Part shown: in pieces, positions 7,792 to 16,055 of the stretch
How the letters are laid out: each line of letters starts with the position of its first letter
Numbering within the stretch: position 1 is the first letter of the stretch
Assembly (NCBI GenBank): GCA_947453965.1
Contig: CANGIQ010000007.1
Coordinates: forward strand, 50,161 to 114,160
Direction of reading: 5' to 3'
Origin: Comamonadaceae bacterium
GTDB taxonomy: Bacteria > Pseudomonadota > Gammaproteobacteria > Burkholderiales > Burkholderiaceae_C
Length of the DNA: 64,000 nucleotides
Made by a program: the position numbers and the translations under genes
The notes under the pieces: generated by a model
Told to the model about the DNA's origin: nothing
The model's input: the letters and a program-made list of their open reading frames with translations, nothing else
Database searches by the model: none

Positions 7792-8580
7792 TCAGCGGCC
7801 TTGAAAAACGGGTTTGCGTTTGTCAAAAAACGCGCCCAAGGCTTCCTTGAAATCTTGCGTTTGTGCACTGGCCATGAAGTTCGTGCGCTCCGCATCGAGT
7901 TGATCGACCAAACTGGTCTCGAACGATTGACGCATCAAACGCTTGAGTCGGCCATAGGCCAAGGTTGGTCCCTGAGCCAGGCGTTGCGCCAAGGCGTGCA
8001 CCTCGGCATCCAGTTGTTCAGCAGGAACCACGCGATTGACCAGACCTAAGCGCAAGGCTTCTTGTGCATCAAAGGTGTCCGCCAACAACGCAATTTGCAT
8101 GGCATTGCGCAAGCCCACCAAGCGCGGCAAGCTCCACGAACCCGACACATCACAACTGGCCGCCACATTGGCATAGGCCAAATTAAAGCGCGTGCCTTCG
8201 GCGGAAATGGCCAAGTCACAAGCACTCGCCAAACTCAAGGAGCCGCCCGCTACCACGCCGTGCAAGCTCGCAATCACCGGCGCGTTGAGCTTGGCCAGAA
8301 TCAACACGGCTTCGTGCAGTCGGCTGATCAGGGCGTTGGCGCTGTTGACCGAATCAGTTTGCAAAGTGGCCAAGTCGCCGCCCACACCAAAGGCCTTGCC
8401 TGCACCGCGGATCACCACCACGCGCACGCTGTCGTCGTTGGCCAGGGTTTGGCAATGCGCCAGAAATGCTTCGGCCACCGCCACATTGATGGCGTTCATG
8501 GCCTCGGGGCGGTTCATGATCAAGGTGGCCATACCACCTTCACGGGTCAAGACAACAGAATCAAGGGAGGCGTTCGACAT
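7792..8580 (-). CDS. enoyl-CoA hydratase/isomerase family protein (PaaG-like active site)
   Basis: The 262-residue crotonase-fold protein keeps the oxyanion-hole regions (GKAFGVGGDL and HGVVAGGSLSLASACDL). It lacks the two catalytic glutamates of true enoyl-CoA hydratases: the GGGCE position reads GGSLS. An aspartate, D144 in ASCDVSGSWSLPRLVG, sits where PaaG-type isomerases have their catalytic Asp. It is therefore more likely an isomerase-type or other crotonase than a classical hydratase. It is the last gene of the leftward transporter/CoA-ligase operon, 22 bases after the TetR gene, and probably acts on the CoA ester made by that operon's ligase. Substrate unknown. Confidence 0.8.
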   Translation of the reverse strand: MSNASLDSVVLTREGGMATLIMNRPEAMNAINVAVAEAFLAHCQTLANDDSVRVVVIRGAGKAFGVGGDLATLQTDSVNSANALISRLHEAVLILAKLNAPVIASLHGVVAGGSLSLASACDLAISAEGTRFNLAYANVAASCDVSGSWSLPRLVGLRNAMQIALLADTFDAQEALRLGLVNRVVPAEQLDAEVHALAQRLAQGPTLAYGRLKRLMRQSFETSLVDQLDAERTNFMASAQTQDFKEALGAFFDKRKPVFQGR

Positions 8581-8602
8581 GGTGCAATCTTTCGTACAAG
8601 GA

Positions 8603-9247
8603 TCATGGAGTCACAGGCTGATACAAGCCTGTGCTTAAAAAATGGATGCATTGATCGGCGATGGTGTCGACCGACAGATCGCCATTGGGTTGGTACCAGC
8701 GTGCCACCCAGCTGATGGCCCCGGCAATCGTGAAGGCTGCAATCTTGGGATCACACGGTTTGAGCGAACCTTCGGCAATGCCTTGGGCAATGAGTTCACG
8801 AAACTCCAAATCAATTGCGGCTTTGATGCGGCGCAGTTTTTGTTGACTCTCCGCCGGCAGCGGGTCTTCGCCCACACGAATCACACACATGCCAAAGTCC
8901 ATGGTGACAATTTCGGTGTACTTGCGCATGGCCGCTGTCAATTTGTCAGCAGCCGAACCGCCCGATGCGCCCACATCATGAATCGCCTCTTGCAACATCG
9001 TGAGGCCAATGCGCACGCACTCAAACAAAATTTCTTCTTTGTTTTTGACGTAGTAGTACAGCGTGGGTTTGGTGACGTTGAGGCGCTCTGCGACTTCATC
9101 GAGGGTGCTGGCCAAATAGCCTTTTTCGTTGAACACCTGAGCGGCAGTACGCAGCACTGCTTCGCGTTTGTTGATCCGCGCTTTGATGCGCACCTGAGCC
9201 CGGTCTTGCACCGGCGTCCAAGGGGATGTGACGACAGAGCTGGCCAT
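8603..9247 (-). CDS. TetR-family transcriptional regulator
   Basis: An ATG at 9247 gives 214 residues; an in-frame TTG two codons upstream is the alternative. The N-terminal TetR DNA-binding domain is clear, with the helix-turn-helix LNVTKPTLYYYVKNKEEIL at about 45-65. The C-terminal ligand domain has no recognisable signature. It lies inside the leftward operon between the acyl-CoA ligase (17 bases away) and the crotonase gene. Such regulators usually repress their own operon and release DNA when an acyl-CoA binds. Candidate operators are the palindromes at 15912-15927 and 16004-16017. Those assignments are inference. Confidence 0.85.
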   Translation of the reverse strand: MASSVVTSPWTPVQDRAQVRIKARINKREAVLRTAAQVFNEKGYLASTLDEVAERLNVTKPTLYYYVKNKEEILFECVRIGLTMLQEAIHDVGASGGSAADKLTAAMRKYTEIVTMDFGMCVIRVGEDPLPAESQQKLRRIKAAIDLEFRELIAQGIAEGSLKPCDPKIAAFTIAGAISWVARWYQPNGDLSVDTIADQCIHFLSTGLYQPVTP

Positions 9248-9264
9248 GCGCAAGAAGCCACCGC

Positions 9265-11076
9265 TCAGCGGTACATGGCCTCAATCTCTGTCGCGTACGT
9301 CTTGTAGATGCTGGCGCGACGGACCTTCATGGTGGCGGTGACCTCGCCATCGTCATGGTCGAGCTCTTTGGTCAGCAAATGGAAGCGCCGAATGTGGCTG
9401 ACCTCGGCCAGTTTGGCGTTGCCCTCGCGCACTTGTTCGTCAATCAGGGCCCGCACTTCAGGTGTTTCGGTCAGCGAGCGGAAGTGGGTGAAGGCCAGAT
9501 TGCGCGACTCGGCCCATTGCGACACAGCTTCAAAATCAATTTGAATCAAGGCGCTGACAAACTTACGCGCATCGGCCACCACCACACACTCTTTGATGAA
9601 GTGGCTGGTCTTCATCGTGTTTTCAATTTCAGACGGCGTGAGGTTCTTGCCGCCAGCGGTGATCATGATGTCTTTGAGGCGGTCAACAATTTTCAATTCG
9701 CCCTGCACCTCTTGCACCACGTCCCCAGTGTGCAGCCAGCCGTCCACCAAAGTGGTGGCCGTGGCCTCTGGATTTTTGTAATAGCCTTTGAACACCACAT
9801 CGCCCCGAATTTGCAGCTCGCCCACTTCTGACAAACGGTGCGCCACGCCCAGCACGGGCACGCCGACCGTGCCACGCACCACCGTACCCAAGCGCTGGCC
9901 CAACACCATGCCACTGGACTCGGTCATGCCATACACCTCAATCAAGGGCACGCCCAAGGTTCGGAAGAAATGCACGATGGCTGGCGAAATCGGCGCCGCC
10001 CCCGTCAGCGCGACGGTGACCTTGCGCAAGCCAATGAAGTTTTGCAAGGCACGGAACATCAAGAGATAGAAGAAGCCAAACACCAAGCGCTCAGTGAGCG
10101 TGCGGTCAGCTGCACCTTTGTGCGCAAATTTACCGCACTCGACCAAGCCCCACTCAAATAAGCGACGTCGCAGCGGACCCGCCTCATGCATTTTGATGTT
10201 GATCGCCGAATGCAATTTTTCCCAAATACGCGGCACACCCAAGAACATCGACGGTGCGACTTCACGCAAGTCTTCCTGCACGGTACGAATGGATTCGCCA
10301 AAGTCCACCCGCGAGCCCAGGTACACCGGCACAAAGGAGGTCAGCATTTGCTCGGCAACGTGGCACAAAGGCAAGTACGACAAATGCGCGGTATCAGCAG
10401 TGAGCTGCAAGCGATCTACCGTGCTGCGCGCCATGGCCGCAATGTTGCGGTAGCTGATCATGGCGCCCTTGGGCTTGCCGGTAGAACCCGAGGTGTAAAT
10501 CACCAAGGCTGTGTCGTCGAGCTGTTGGTGTGCCAGCACACGTTCCACAAGCGCCGTGTCTGCCGATTGCACACCCAGCGCTTCAAGATCGTCAAAGCTG
10601 ATGACCATGTCGCCCGCTTGTTCCCGCGTGTCGATGAGGCCTTTCTTTTCCATCACCACGATTTTTTTCAAACGGGGCAATTGGTCCAGCGCTTGCAACA
10701 CTTTGTCGGTTTGCTCTTGGTCTTCACACACCACCACTTCGGCATCGGCATGCGAGAGCACATAGGCAATTTCATTCGTCGGGCTGGTGGGGTACACGCC
10801 CACCGTCACACCGCCCACCAACCCTGCGCCGAGTTGGCTCAACACCCACTCGATGCGGTTTTCTGACAGCACACCCACATGCGCACCTTCGCTCAAACCC
10901 ACCGCCTTGAAGCCCAAGCCCACATGGGTGGCACGCTCGAAGTAGGCCGCCCAGCTCAGCGGCTTCCAAATGCCGTGCTCTTTTTGACGAATCGCAATAC
11001 CCGCGCTGTTGTGCTGCGCTTGATGGCACAGCATTTGCGGCAAGGTGTGCGTGGGGTGGAGTTCGCTCATGGCCAT
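9265..11076 (-). CDS. AMP-forming acyl-CoA ligase, long-chain (ACSL/FAA1-like) type
   Basis: The 603-residue adenylate-forming enzyme has the phosphate loop YTSGSTGKPKGAMISY, the YGMTESSG motif, LHTGDVV and the hinge/catalytic region DRLKDIMITAGGKNLTPSEI. The length and the GKNLTPSEIEN variant are typical of the long-chain ACSL branch rather than acetate-type ligases. It converts a carboxylic acid, ATP and CoA to an acyl-CoA in the cytoplasm or at the membrane. It starts 9 bases after livF (two close starts, 11076 or 11070) and precedes the TetR gene. It presumably activates the acid imported by the adjacent ABC transporter. The substrate could be a fatty, cyclic or aromatic acid. Confidence 0.85.
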   Translation of the reverse strand: MAMSELHPTHTLPQMLCHQAQHNSAGIAIRQKEHGIWKPLSWAAYFERATHVGLGFKAVGLSEGAHVGVLSENRIEWVLSQLGAGLVGGVTVGVYPTSPTNEIAYVLSHADAEVVVCEDQEQTDKVLQALDQLPRLKKIVVMEKKGLIDTREQAGDMVISFDDLEALGVQSADTALVERVLAHQQLDDTALVIYTSGSTGKPKGAMISYRNIAAMARSTVDRLQLTADTAHLSYLPLCHVAEQMLTSFVPVYLGSRVDFGESIRTVQEDLREVAPSMFLGVPRIWEKLHSAINIKMHEAGPLRRRLFEWGLVECGKFAHKGAADRTLTERLVFGFFYLLMFRALQNFIGLRKVTVALTGAAPISPAIVHFFRTLGVPLIEVYGMTESSGMVLGQRLGTVVRGTVGVPVLGVAHRLSEVGELQIRGDVVFKGYYKNPEATATTLVDGWLHTGDVVQEVQGELKIVDRLKDIMITAGGKNLTPSEIENTMKTSHFIKECVVVADARKFVSALIQIDFEAVSQWAESRNLAFTHFRSLTETPEVRALIDEQVREGNAKLAEVSHIRRFHLLTKELDHDDGEVTATMKVRRASIYKTYATEIEAMYR

Positions 11077-11085
11077 CGTGAATTC

Positions 11086-11892
11086 TTAAGAGAGCCAGCG
11101 TTTGCGGCGTTTGTAATGTTTGAGTTCTTTGAAACTCTTGGCGTCGCCTTCGCTGCCCACGCCTAAATAAAACTCGCGCACATCGGGATCGGTGGCCAAT
11201 TTTTCAGCCGTGTTGTCGATCACCAATTTGCCGTTTTCCATGATGTAGCCATAGTGCGCCACCGCCAAAGCGATCGACGCGTTTTGCTCCACCAACAACA
11301 TCGACACGCCACGCTCGGCGTTGATGCGCGCGATGATTTCAAAAATGGTTTCTACCAACACGGGCGAGAGGCCGAGCGAGGGTTCGTCCAACAAAATCAG
11401 TTTGGGGTCAGCAATCAAGGCGCGACCAATGGCCAACATTTGTTGCTCACCACCCGACAGGTACCCCGCCAAGCCCCGACGGCGTTCATGCAAGCGCGGA
11501 AAGTACTCGTACACCAGATCAAAATCGGCACGCGTAGAGGCTCGGCCTGTCAACGCATAGGTCGCGGCCACCAGGTTTTCTTCGACCGTGAGGTCTTCAA
11601 ACACATGGCGGCCTTCCATGACATGAAACAACCCCGAGCGCACCAAGTCGTGCGGCGCAAGGCCTTGGGTGTCTTGCCCATCAAGCACGATGTCGCCACG
11701 GGTCATGGCGCCATCTTGAATTTCCAACAAATTGGAAATCGCTTTGAGCGTCGTGGACTTGCCCGCGCCATTGCTGCCGAGCAAGGCCACGATTTGTCCG
11801 CGTGGAATGGACAAAGAAAGGCCACGCAACACCTGGATCGTCTTGTTGTAAACGACCTCGATGTTGTTGACCTGCAAGATGGTGCTTTGCAT
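11086..11892 (-). CDS. LivF-type ABC transporter ATP-binding protein, copy 1
   Basis: The ATPase is 268 residues with Walker A GSNGAGKST, signature YLSGGEQQM and Walker B KLILLDEPSLG, typical of LivF. A basic C-terminal tail (HYKRRKRW) extends some 25 residues past the usual end. Its ATG overlaps the stop of the binding-protein gene (TAATG, sharing one base), so translation is coupled. With LivG it would power import of an organic acid or amino acid. Confidence 0.9.
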   Translation of the reverse strand: MQSTILQVNNIEVVYNKTIQVLRGLSLSIPRGQIVALLGSNGAGKSTTLKAISNLLEIQDGAMTRGDIVLDGQDTQGLAPHDLVRSGLFHVMEGRHVFEDLTVEENLVAATYALTGRASTRADFDLVYEYFPRLHERRRGLAGYLSGGEQQMLAIGRALIADPKLILLDEPSLGLSPVLVETIFEIIARINAERGVSMLLVEQNASIALAVAHYGYIMENGKLVIDNTAEKLATDPDVREFYLGVGSEGDAKSFKELKHYKRRKRWLS

Positions 11893-13082
11893 TACTTTTG
11901 AAGGTTGATCCAGTCCGACGCTGGCAACATTTTTTGTTGCTTGAAGTCAGCACGGTAGATACGACCGATTGGGATGGAGTTGCCCTTGATGGACAAAGGC
12001 ACGCCAATCAAACCGCCGGTATCAAAGTCACGGATAGAGCTCAAGGCCACCTTCATGTTTTTGCCGTTGAGCTCGTTGCCGGCTTCGAGCGTGCGGCGTG
12101 CCGCTTCGGTCAGCAACATGGCGCTCAAGAAACCTTGGGTATAGGCGGTGCTTTGGTACTCAGGACGCATTTTGCGAATGCGCTCCAACATAGGGGCTTT
12201 GCCTTCGGTGTCGTAGTAGTAACGGTAGGGCATGACACCCAAAAAGCCGTCCACGTTCGGGCCCATGCGCATGACGGTGGAGTTGTCCATGCTCCAGAAA
12301 GTGCCCATGAAGGCCGTCTTCAAATTCAAGGCTTTGGCTTGGTTGATGAATTCAGGAATCGGTGCCGACACATAGCCGTGGAAGATGGTGTAGTCGGGAT
12401 CGGCACGACGCAGCTTGATGACTTCGGCCGACACGTCCACGCTAGCCGGCGGCGTGACGATTTCAGTCGCAATACTCAAGCCCAGACGCTGTGCATCGGT
12501 ACGGGCGGCTTCCACAGGGTCACGGCCGAATTCGGTGTCGGAGTACACCAAGGCAATCTTGGCACCAGGCTTGGTTTTGGCGATGTACTGCAACAAGATG
12601 CCCACCATCTCGCTGTAGTTGGGGCCGACCATGAATTGCAGCGGGTATTTCTTTTCGTCGCTCAGTTCTTTGGCAAACGAGGCGCCTGTCATCAACATGC
12701 TTTGGGCACGCTCCAACTCGGGGTTGACGGTGCGGGCAAAACCGGTGGAGTCGCCGTAATACAGATTGACTTTGTTTTGGCTGGTGATTTTTTTGAAGGC
12801 CGCCATGGACTGATCCACTTTGTAGGCCGTGTCTTCTGGCACGTAACGCACCTTGCGGCCTTTGATGCCGCCCTTCTCATTCAAGATCGTCAGATAGTCT
12901 TTGATGCCTTGGTCCACGCCAATGCCGGCAAACGCGAACACGCCGGTCATGGGAATAGAGCCGCCCAACACAATGTCTTCTTTGGATTCGACTTTGGCTT
13001 TTTGGGCCAGTGCTGAAGTGGACAGCGTCAGCGCGGCCAGCGTAGCCACAGCCGTGGCGCAGAGGGTGCGTTTGGTGATCAT
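11892..13082 (-). CDS. periplasmic substrate-binding protein of a Liv-type ABC transporter, copy 1
   Basis: The 396-residue protein has a signal peptide (residues 1-26, ending SALA|Q). It continues with a type I periplasmic-binding fold beginning DIVLGGSIPMTGVFAFAG, as in the LivK/AmiC class. It is preceded by a good ribosome site (AAGGAGACTTTC before ATG). Its position between livM and livF is unusual, because the binding protein often leads the operon. Related proteins bind branched-chain amino acids, aromatic acids or short amides; the ligand cannot be told from sequence. The neighbouring CoA ligase argues for a carboxylic acid. Confidence 0.88.
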   Translation of the reverse strand: MITKRTLCATAVATLAALTLSTSALAQKAKVESKEDIVLGGSIPMTGVFAFAGIGVDQGIKDYLTILNEKGGIKGRKVRYVPEDTAYKVDQSMAAFKKITSQNKVNLYYGDSTGFARTVNPELERAQSMLMTGASFAKELSDEKKYPLQFMVGPNYSEMVGILLQYIAKTKPGAKIALVYSDTEFGRDPVEAARTDAQRLGLSIATEIVTPPASVDVSAEVIKLRRADPDYTIFHGYVSAPIPEFINQAKALNLKTAFMGTFWSMDNSTVMRMGPNVDGFLGVMPYRYYYDTEGKAPMLERIRKMRPEYQSTAYTQGFLSAMLLTEAARRTLEAGNELNGKNMKVALSSIRDFDTGGLIGVPLSIKGNSIPIGRIYRADFKQQKMLPASDWINLQK

Positions 13083-13124
13083 GAAAGTCTCCTTGGTGTT
13101 GGAATAAAGGTTGGAATGAAAGAA

Positions 13125-14165
13125 TCAGGTTTTGAAAGGCCAGAGATGAAAGAAGCGGCGCACACGGCGCCAAACTTCTGCCAGACCATGCGGCTCGAAG
13201 ATGAGGAACAACACAATCATCAAGCCAAACACAATGGTGCGAACCGGTGAGAGCACGAGCATGGCGTTGTCGCCCAGAGGCAGCCAACCAACCACCAGCT
13301 TTAGCACTTCAGGCACCAGCGTCATGAACACGGCGCCCAAAATGCTGCCCAGCACCGAGCCCATGCCCCCCACAATGACCGACGCCAAAAAGAAAATCGA
13401 CATCAGCAGCGGAAAGCTCTCTGGCGTCACCGCACGGAAGAAGTAGGCAAACATGCCACCCGCCACGCCGGCATAAAACGACGAAATCGCAAACGACAAC
13501 AGCTTGTAGGGCAAGAGCGGAATACCCAGCACCTCGGCTGAAATGTCGCGGTCGCGAATAGCGATGAAAGCGCGACCAATGCGGGTGCGAAACAAATTGG
13601 CCACACCCAGCAACATCAAGGCTGTGATGGGCACGATGACCCAATACAGCTTGAACGAGTCATCCAACTCGAGGCCAAAGATTTGTGCAGGCGGCAGCGT
13701 CAAACCACTCGTGCCACCTGTGAGCGAGGTGTAGTGCGAAAAAATGAAATGCGCCAACACGCCGGCGGCAATGGTGGCAATCGCCAAGTACAAGCCTTTC
13801 ACCCGCAGCGACGGCAGGCCCACCACCAAGCCCGCCAGCATGGCCACCACACCACCGGCCAACAAATTGAGCAGCATGGGCGTGCCAAAACGAATTTGCA
13901 AAATTGCCACCGTGTAACCACCCAGCCCCATGAAGGCCGCTTGCCCCATGCTGACCAAACCGGTGTAACCGGTGAGCACATTCAAACCTGCGGTGCTGGC
14001 CACGTTGATGGCAACCAAACAGGCCAGGTACAACCAGTAGTCATCCACCACAAAGGGAAAGGTGACCAAGGCAACCAACAAAATCGCGACCCAGGCGCGT
14101 TGCGTCGCGCTGTCAAACAGCGCGGTGTCGCCTGCGTATGTTTCTTTGGCGGAACCAATGCGCAT
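13125..14165 (-). CDS. LivM-type ABC transporter permease, copy 1
   Basis: The 346-residue integral membrane protein has about ten hydrophobic segments and the LivM signature region GLNVLTGYTGLVSMGQAAFMG. The EAA-like cytoplasmic loop RTRIGRAFIAIRDRDISAEV follows. It pairs with LivH to form the transmembrane channel. Its ATG overlaps the livH stop by one base (TGATG), which implies coupled translation. It is the third gene of the leftward operon. Confidence 0.9.
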   Translation of the reverse strand: MRIGSAKETYAGDTALFDSATQRAWVAILLVALVTFPFVVDDYWLYLACLVAINVASTAGLNVLTGYTGLVSMGQAAFMGLGGYTVAILQIRFGTPMLLNLLAGGVVAMLAGLVVGLPSLRVKGLYLAIATIAAGVLAHFIFSHYTSLTGGTSGLTLPPAQIFGLELDDSFKLYWVIVPITALMLLGVANLFRTRIGRAFIAIRDRDISAEVLGIPLLPYKLLSFAISSFYAGVAGGMFAYFFRAVTPESFPLLMSIFFLASVIVGGMGSVLGSILGAVFMTLVPEVLKLVVGWLPLGDNAMLVLSPVRTIVFGLMIVLFLIFEPHGLAEVWRRVRRFFHLWPFKT

Positions 14166-15049
14166 CAGAGCCTCTCGATTTCGTGCGTTCCAAACAGCCC
14201 GTAGGGTCTGACCATCAAGATCAACACCAACAAACCGAAGGTGGCGAGAATTTTGTATTCACCGCCCAAATAAAAACCAGCCAAGGCTTCGATGACGCCG
14301 ACCAACAAGCCGCCCACCAACGCACCCAGCACGCTGTCTAGGCCGCCAAAGATCACCACCACCAAGACCGACAAACCAAACGCACCCATGGCCGATGAGA
14401 CCCCGCCGATGGAGCCCACCACAATGCCGGCCACGCCCGCAATGGCGCCCGCCAGCATCCAGGCCAGCGAAAAAACTTTTGGCACGTTGATGCCCACCGA
14501 ATACGCCGCCGCTTGGTCTGAAGCCGTGGCACGCAAGGCCACACCGCCGCGCCAATAACGGAAGGTCACCAACACCACCGCGATGAACAGCAAGGCAATG
14601 GCAAAGCCATAAAAAATCTTGGGCGACACAAAGGCTTCGCCAATCAAAATGGGTTTGGAGGGGAAGAACTCAGGCAGCCGTTGTTGGTCAGCAGTCCAAA
14701 TGAGTTCAACCAAACCAATCAAGATCGACGACAAACCCACCGTCACCATGAACGACGAGATGGGCGACTCACCCAGCATGGGGCGAATGAGCGTGCGCTC
14801 GATCAAGCCACCGATCAACGCCGACGCTAACAGCGACAGCGGTATCGCCGCCCAAATCGGCAGCATCAAGGTCGAGGTGAAGGCCAAGAACAGGTACGCG
14901 CCGATCATCAGCATTTCACCAATGGCGATGTTCACCACCTTGGTGGCTTTGTAAATCATCACAAAGGCCAAGGCCGTCAGGGCATACAAACCGCCGGTGC
15001 CTAAACCGGCCAGGCTGATTTCAAACAGCAACCATCCATCGAAGTTCAT
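14165..15049 (-). CDS. LivH-type ABC transporter permease, copy 1
   Basis: The 294-residue integral membrane protein has eight or so hydrophobic helices. It has the LivH features GLYALTALAFVMIYKATKVV near the N-terminus and a loop with LRATASDQAAAYSVGINV. It overlaps the upstream livG gene by four bases (ATGA) and the downstream livM gene by one base, so G, H and M are tightly coupled. It forms the inner-membrane channel with LivM. Confidence 0.9.
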   Translation of the reverse strand: MNFDGWLLFEISLAGLGTGGLYALTALAFVMIYKATKVVNIAIGEMLMIGAYLFLAFTSTLMLPIWAAIPLSLLASALIGGLIERTLIRPMLGESPISSFMVTVGLSSILIGLVELIWTADQQRLPEFFPSKPILIGEAFVSPKIFYGFAIALLFIAVVLVTFRYWRGGVALRATASDQAAAYSVGINVPKVFSLAWMLAGAIAGVAGIVVGSIGGVSSAMGAFGLSVLVVVIFGGLDSVLGALVGGLLVGVIEALAGFYLGGEYKILATFGLLVLILMVRPYGLFGTHEIERL

Positions 15050-15885
15050 GCCGACCTCCGCACTTGGGCCGCTTGCTGAAAGCGTTCACGCAAGGAATGG
15101 ATATCGCCCGAACCCAAATAGGCCTTGGCCACTTCGGGGTTGGCTTGTACGGTGGCCGGCACGCCGTCGGCAATGACCTGACCAAAGTTGAGCACCACCA
15201 CATGGTCTGACAAATCCATCACCATGCCCATGTCGTGCTCCACCATCAGCACCGTCACACCCCATTCGCGACGCACTTCCAAAATAAAGCGCGCCATGTC
15301 TTCGGTTTCTTCGCGGTTCATGCCGGCAACGGGTTCGTCAAGCAACAAGAGCTTGGGCTTCATGGCCAGGGCACGCGCCAACTCCACACGCTTTTGCAAA
15401 CCATAAGACAGCGCCGACACCGGCGATTTGCGGATGTGGTCGATCTCCAGAAAGTCGATGATGCGCTCTTCAATTTCTTGCCGCAATTCGTTTTCTTCTC
15501 GGCGCGCGGCGGGCGAGTAAAACAAGGCGGCCAACGGCCCGGTCTTCAAATGGCAGTGGCGTCCGAGCTTGATGTTGTCGAGCACGGTCATGCCGCGAAA
15601 CAGGGCAATGTTTTGGAAACTGCGCGCCAAGCCTTTGGCCGCACGTTGCGGCGGTGTGATGCCCGCGAGGTCTTCGCCATCAAAGCGAATCACGCCGGAG
15701 GCGGGTTTGTAAAAACCCGAGATCGTGTTGAAGACCGAGGTTTTGCCCGCGCCGTTGGGGCCAATCACAGAAGTGATGGATCCAGGCGCGACAGAAAAAC
15801 TCACGCCGTTCAAGGCCTTGACGCCACCAAACGTGAGCGTGAGATCTTGCACTTCCAAGATCGGATGGCTGGTCTGAAAAGTCAC
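15046..15885 (-). CDS. LivG-type ABC transporter ATP-binding protein, copy 1
   Basis: The 279-residue ATPase has Walker A GPNGAGKTSV, a LivG-type signature region SYGLQKRVELARAL and Walker B LLLLDEPVAGMN. The GTG start at 15885 is used because the upstream frame offers no better codon before the promoter region. It is the first gene of the leftward operon. The likely promoter has TTGACT (bases 15935-15940, minus strand) as -35 element, with the 15912-15927 palindrome over the spacer and -10 region. Partner of LivF, LivH and LivM. Confidence 0.9.
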   Translation of the reverse strand: MTFQTSHPILEVQDLTLTFGGVKALNGVSFSVAPGSITSVIGPNGAGKTSVFNTISGFYKPASGVIRFDGEDLAGITPPQRAAKGLARSFQNIALFRGMTVLDNIKLGRHCHLKTGPLAALFYSPAARREENELRQEIEERIIDFLEIDHIRKSPVSALSYGLQKRVELARALAMKPKLLLLDEPVAGMNREETEDMARFILEVRREWGVTVLMVEHDMGMVMDLSDHVVVLNFGQVIADGVPATVQANPEVAKAYLGSGDIHSLRERFQQAAQVRRSA

Positions 15886-15911
15886 GGTGATGGCTTGCCT
15901 CGGTTTTCTTA

Positions 15912-15927
15912 GTTACTTCAAAGTAAC
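15912..15927. promoter_or_regulatory. perfect palindrome, likely operator of the leftward liv operon
   Basis: GTTACTTCAAAGTAAC has 7-base arms that pair perfectly around CA. It lies 27 bases before the livG GTG and 7 bases downstream, in the minus direction, of a TTGACT -35-like box. A bound repressor would therefore block the promoter. The TetR protein encoded in the same operon is the natural candidate. No second exact copy is seen in the window. Confidence 0.5.
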
Positions 15928-16003
15928 GTGAAAAAGTCAAAGTTGCAGTCACTTACGCGCCAGTCGCGTAGGTATCAGCGTCCTAGGGTATTCACCATCT
16001 CGG

Positions 16004-16017
16004 GTAAACGCGTTTAC
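16004..16017. promoter_or_regulatory. perfect 14-bp palindrome, likely operator of the rightward liv operon
   Basis: GTAAACGCGTTTAC is its own reverse complement. It lies 38 bases before the ATG of the rightward binding-protein gene, in the 170-base gap between the divergent operons. It differs from the 15912 palindrome, so two regulators or two unequal sites may act. A TetR-type or LacI-type protein could bind. The sequence is observed; the role is inferred. Confidence 0.45.
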
Positions 16018-16055
16018 GTTGACAGTGCAGGGACTCATCACTAGGAGACTCTCAC

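Noticed and set aside
11898..13016. 372-residue open frame opposite the substrate-binding gene
   Set aside because: Same reason: a shadow frame opposite a well-defined gene with a ribosome site and signal peptide.
16019..16024. TTGACA as -35 box of the rightward liv operon
   Set aside because: A -10 box 17 bases downstream would fall on the ribosome site of the binding-protein gene, so it cannot serve that start.
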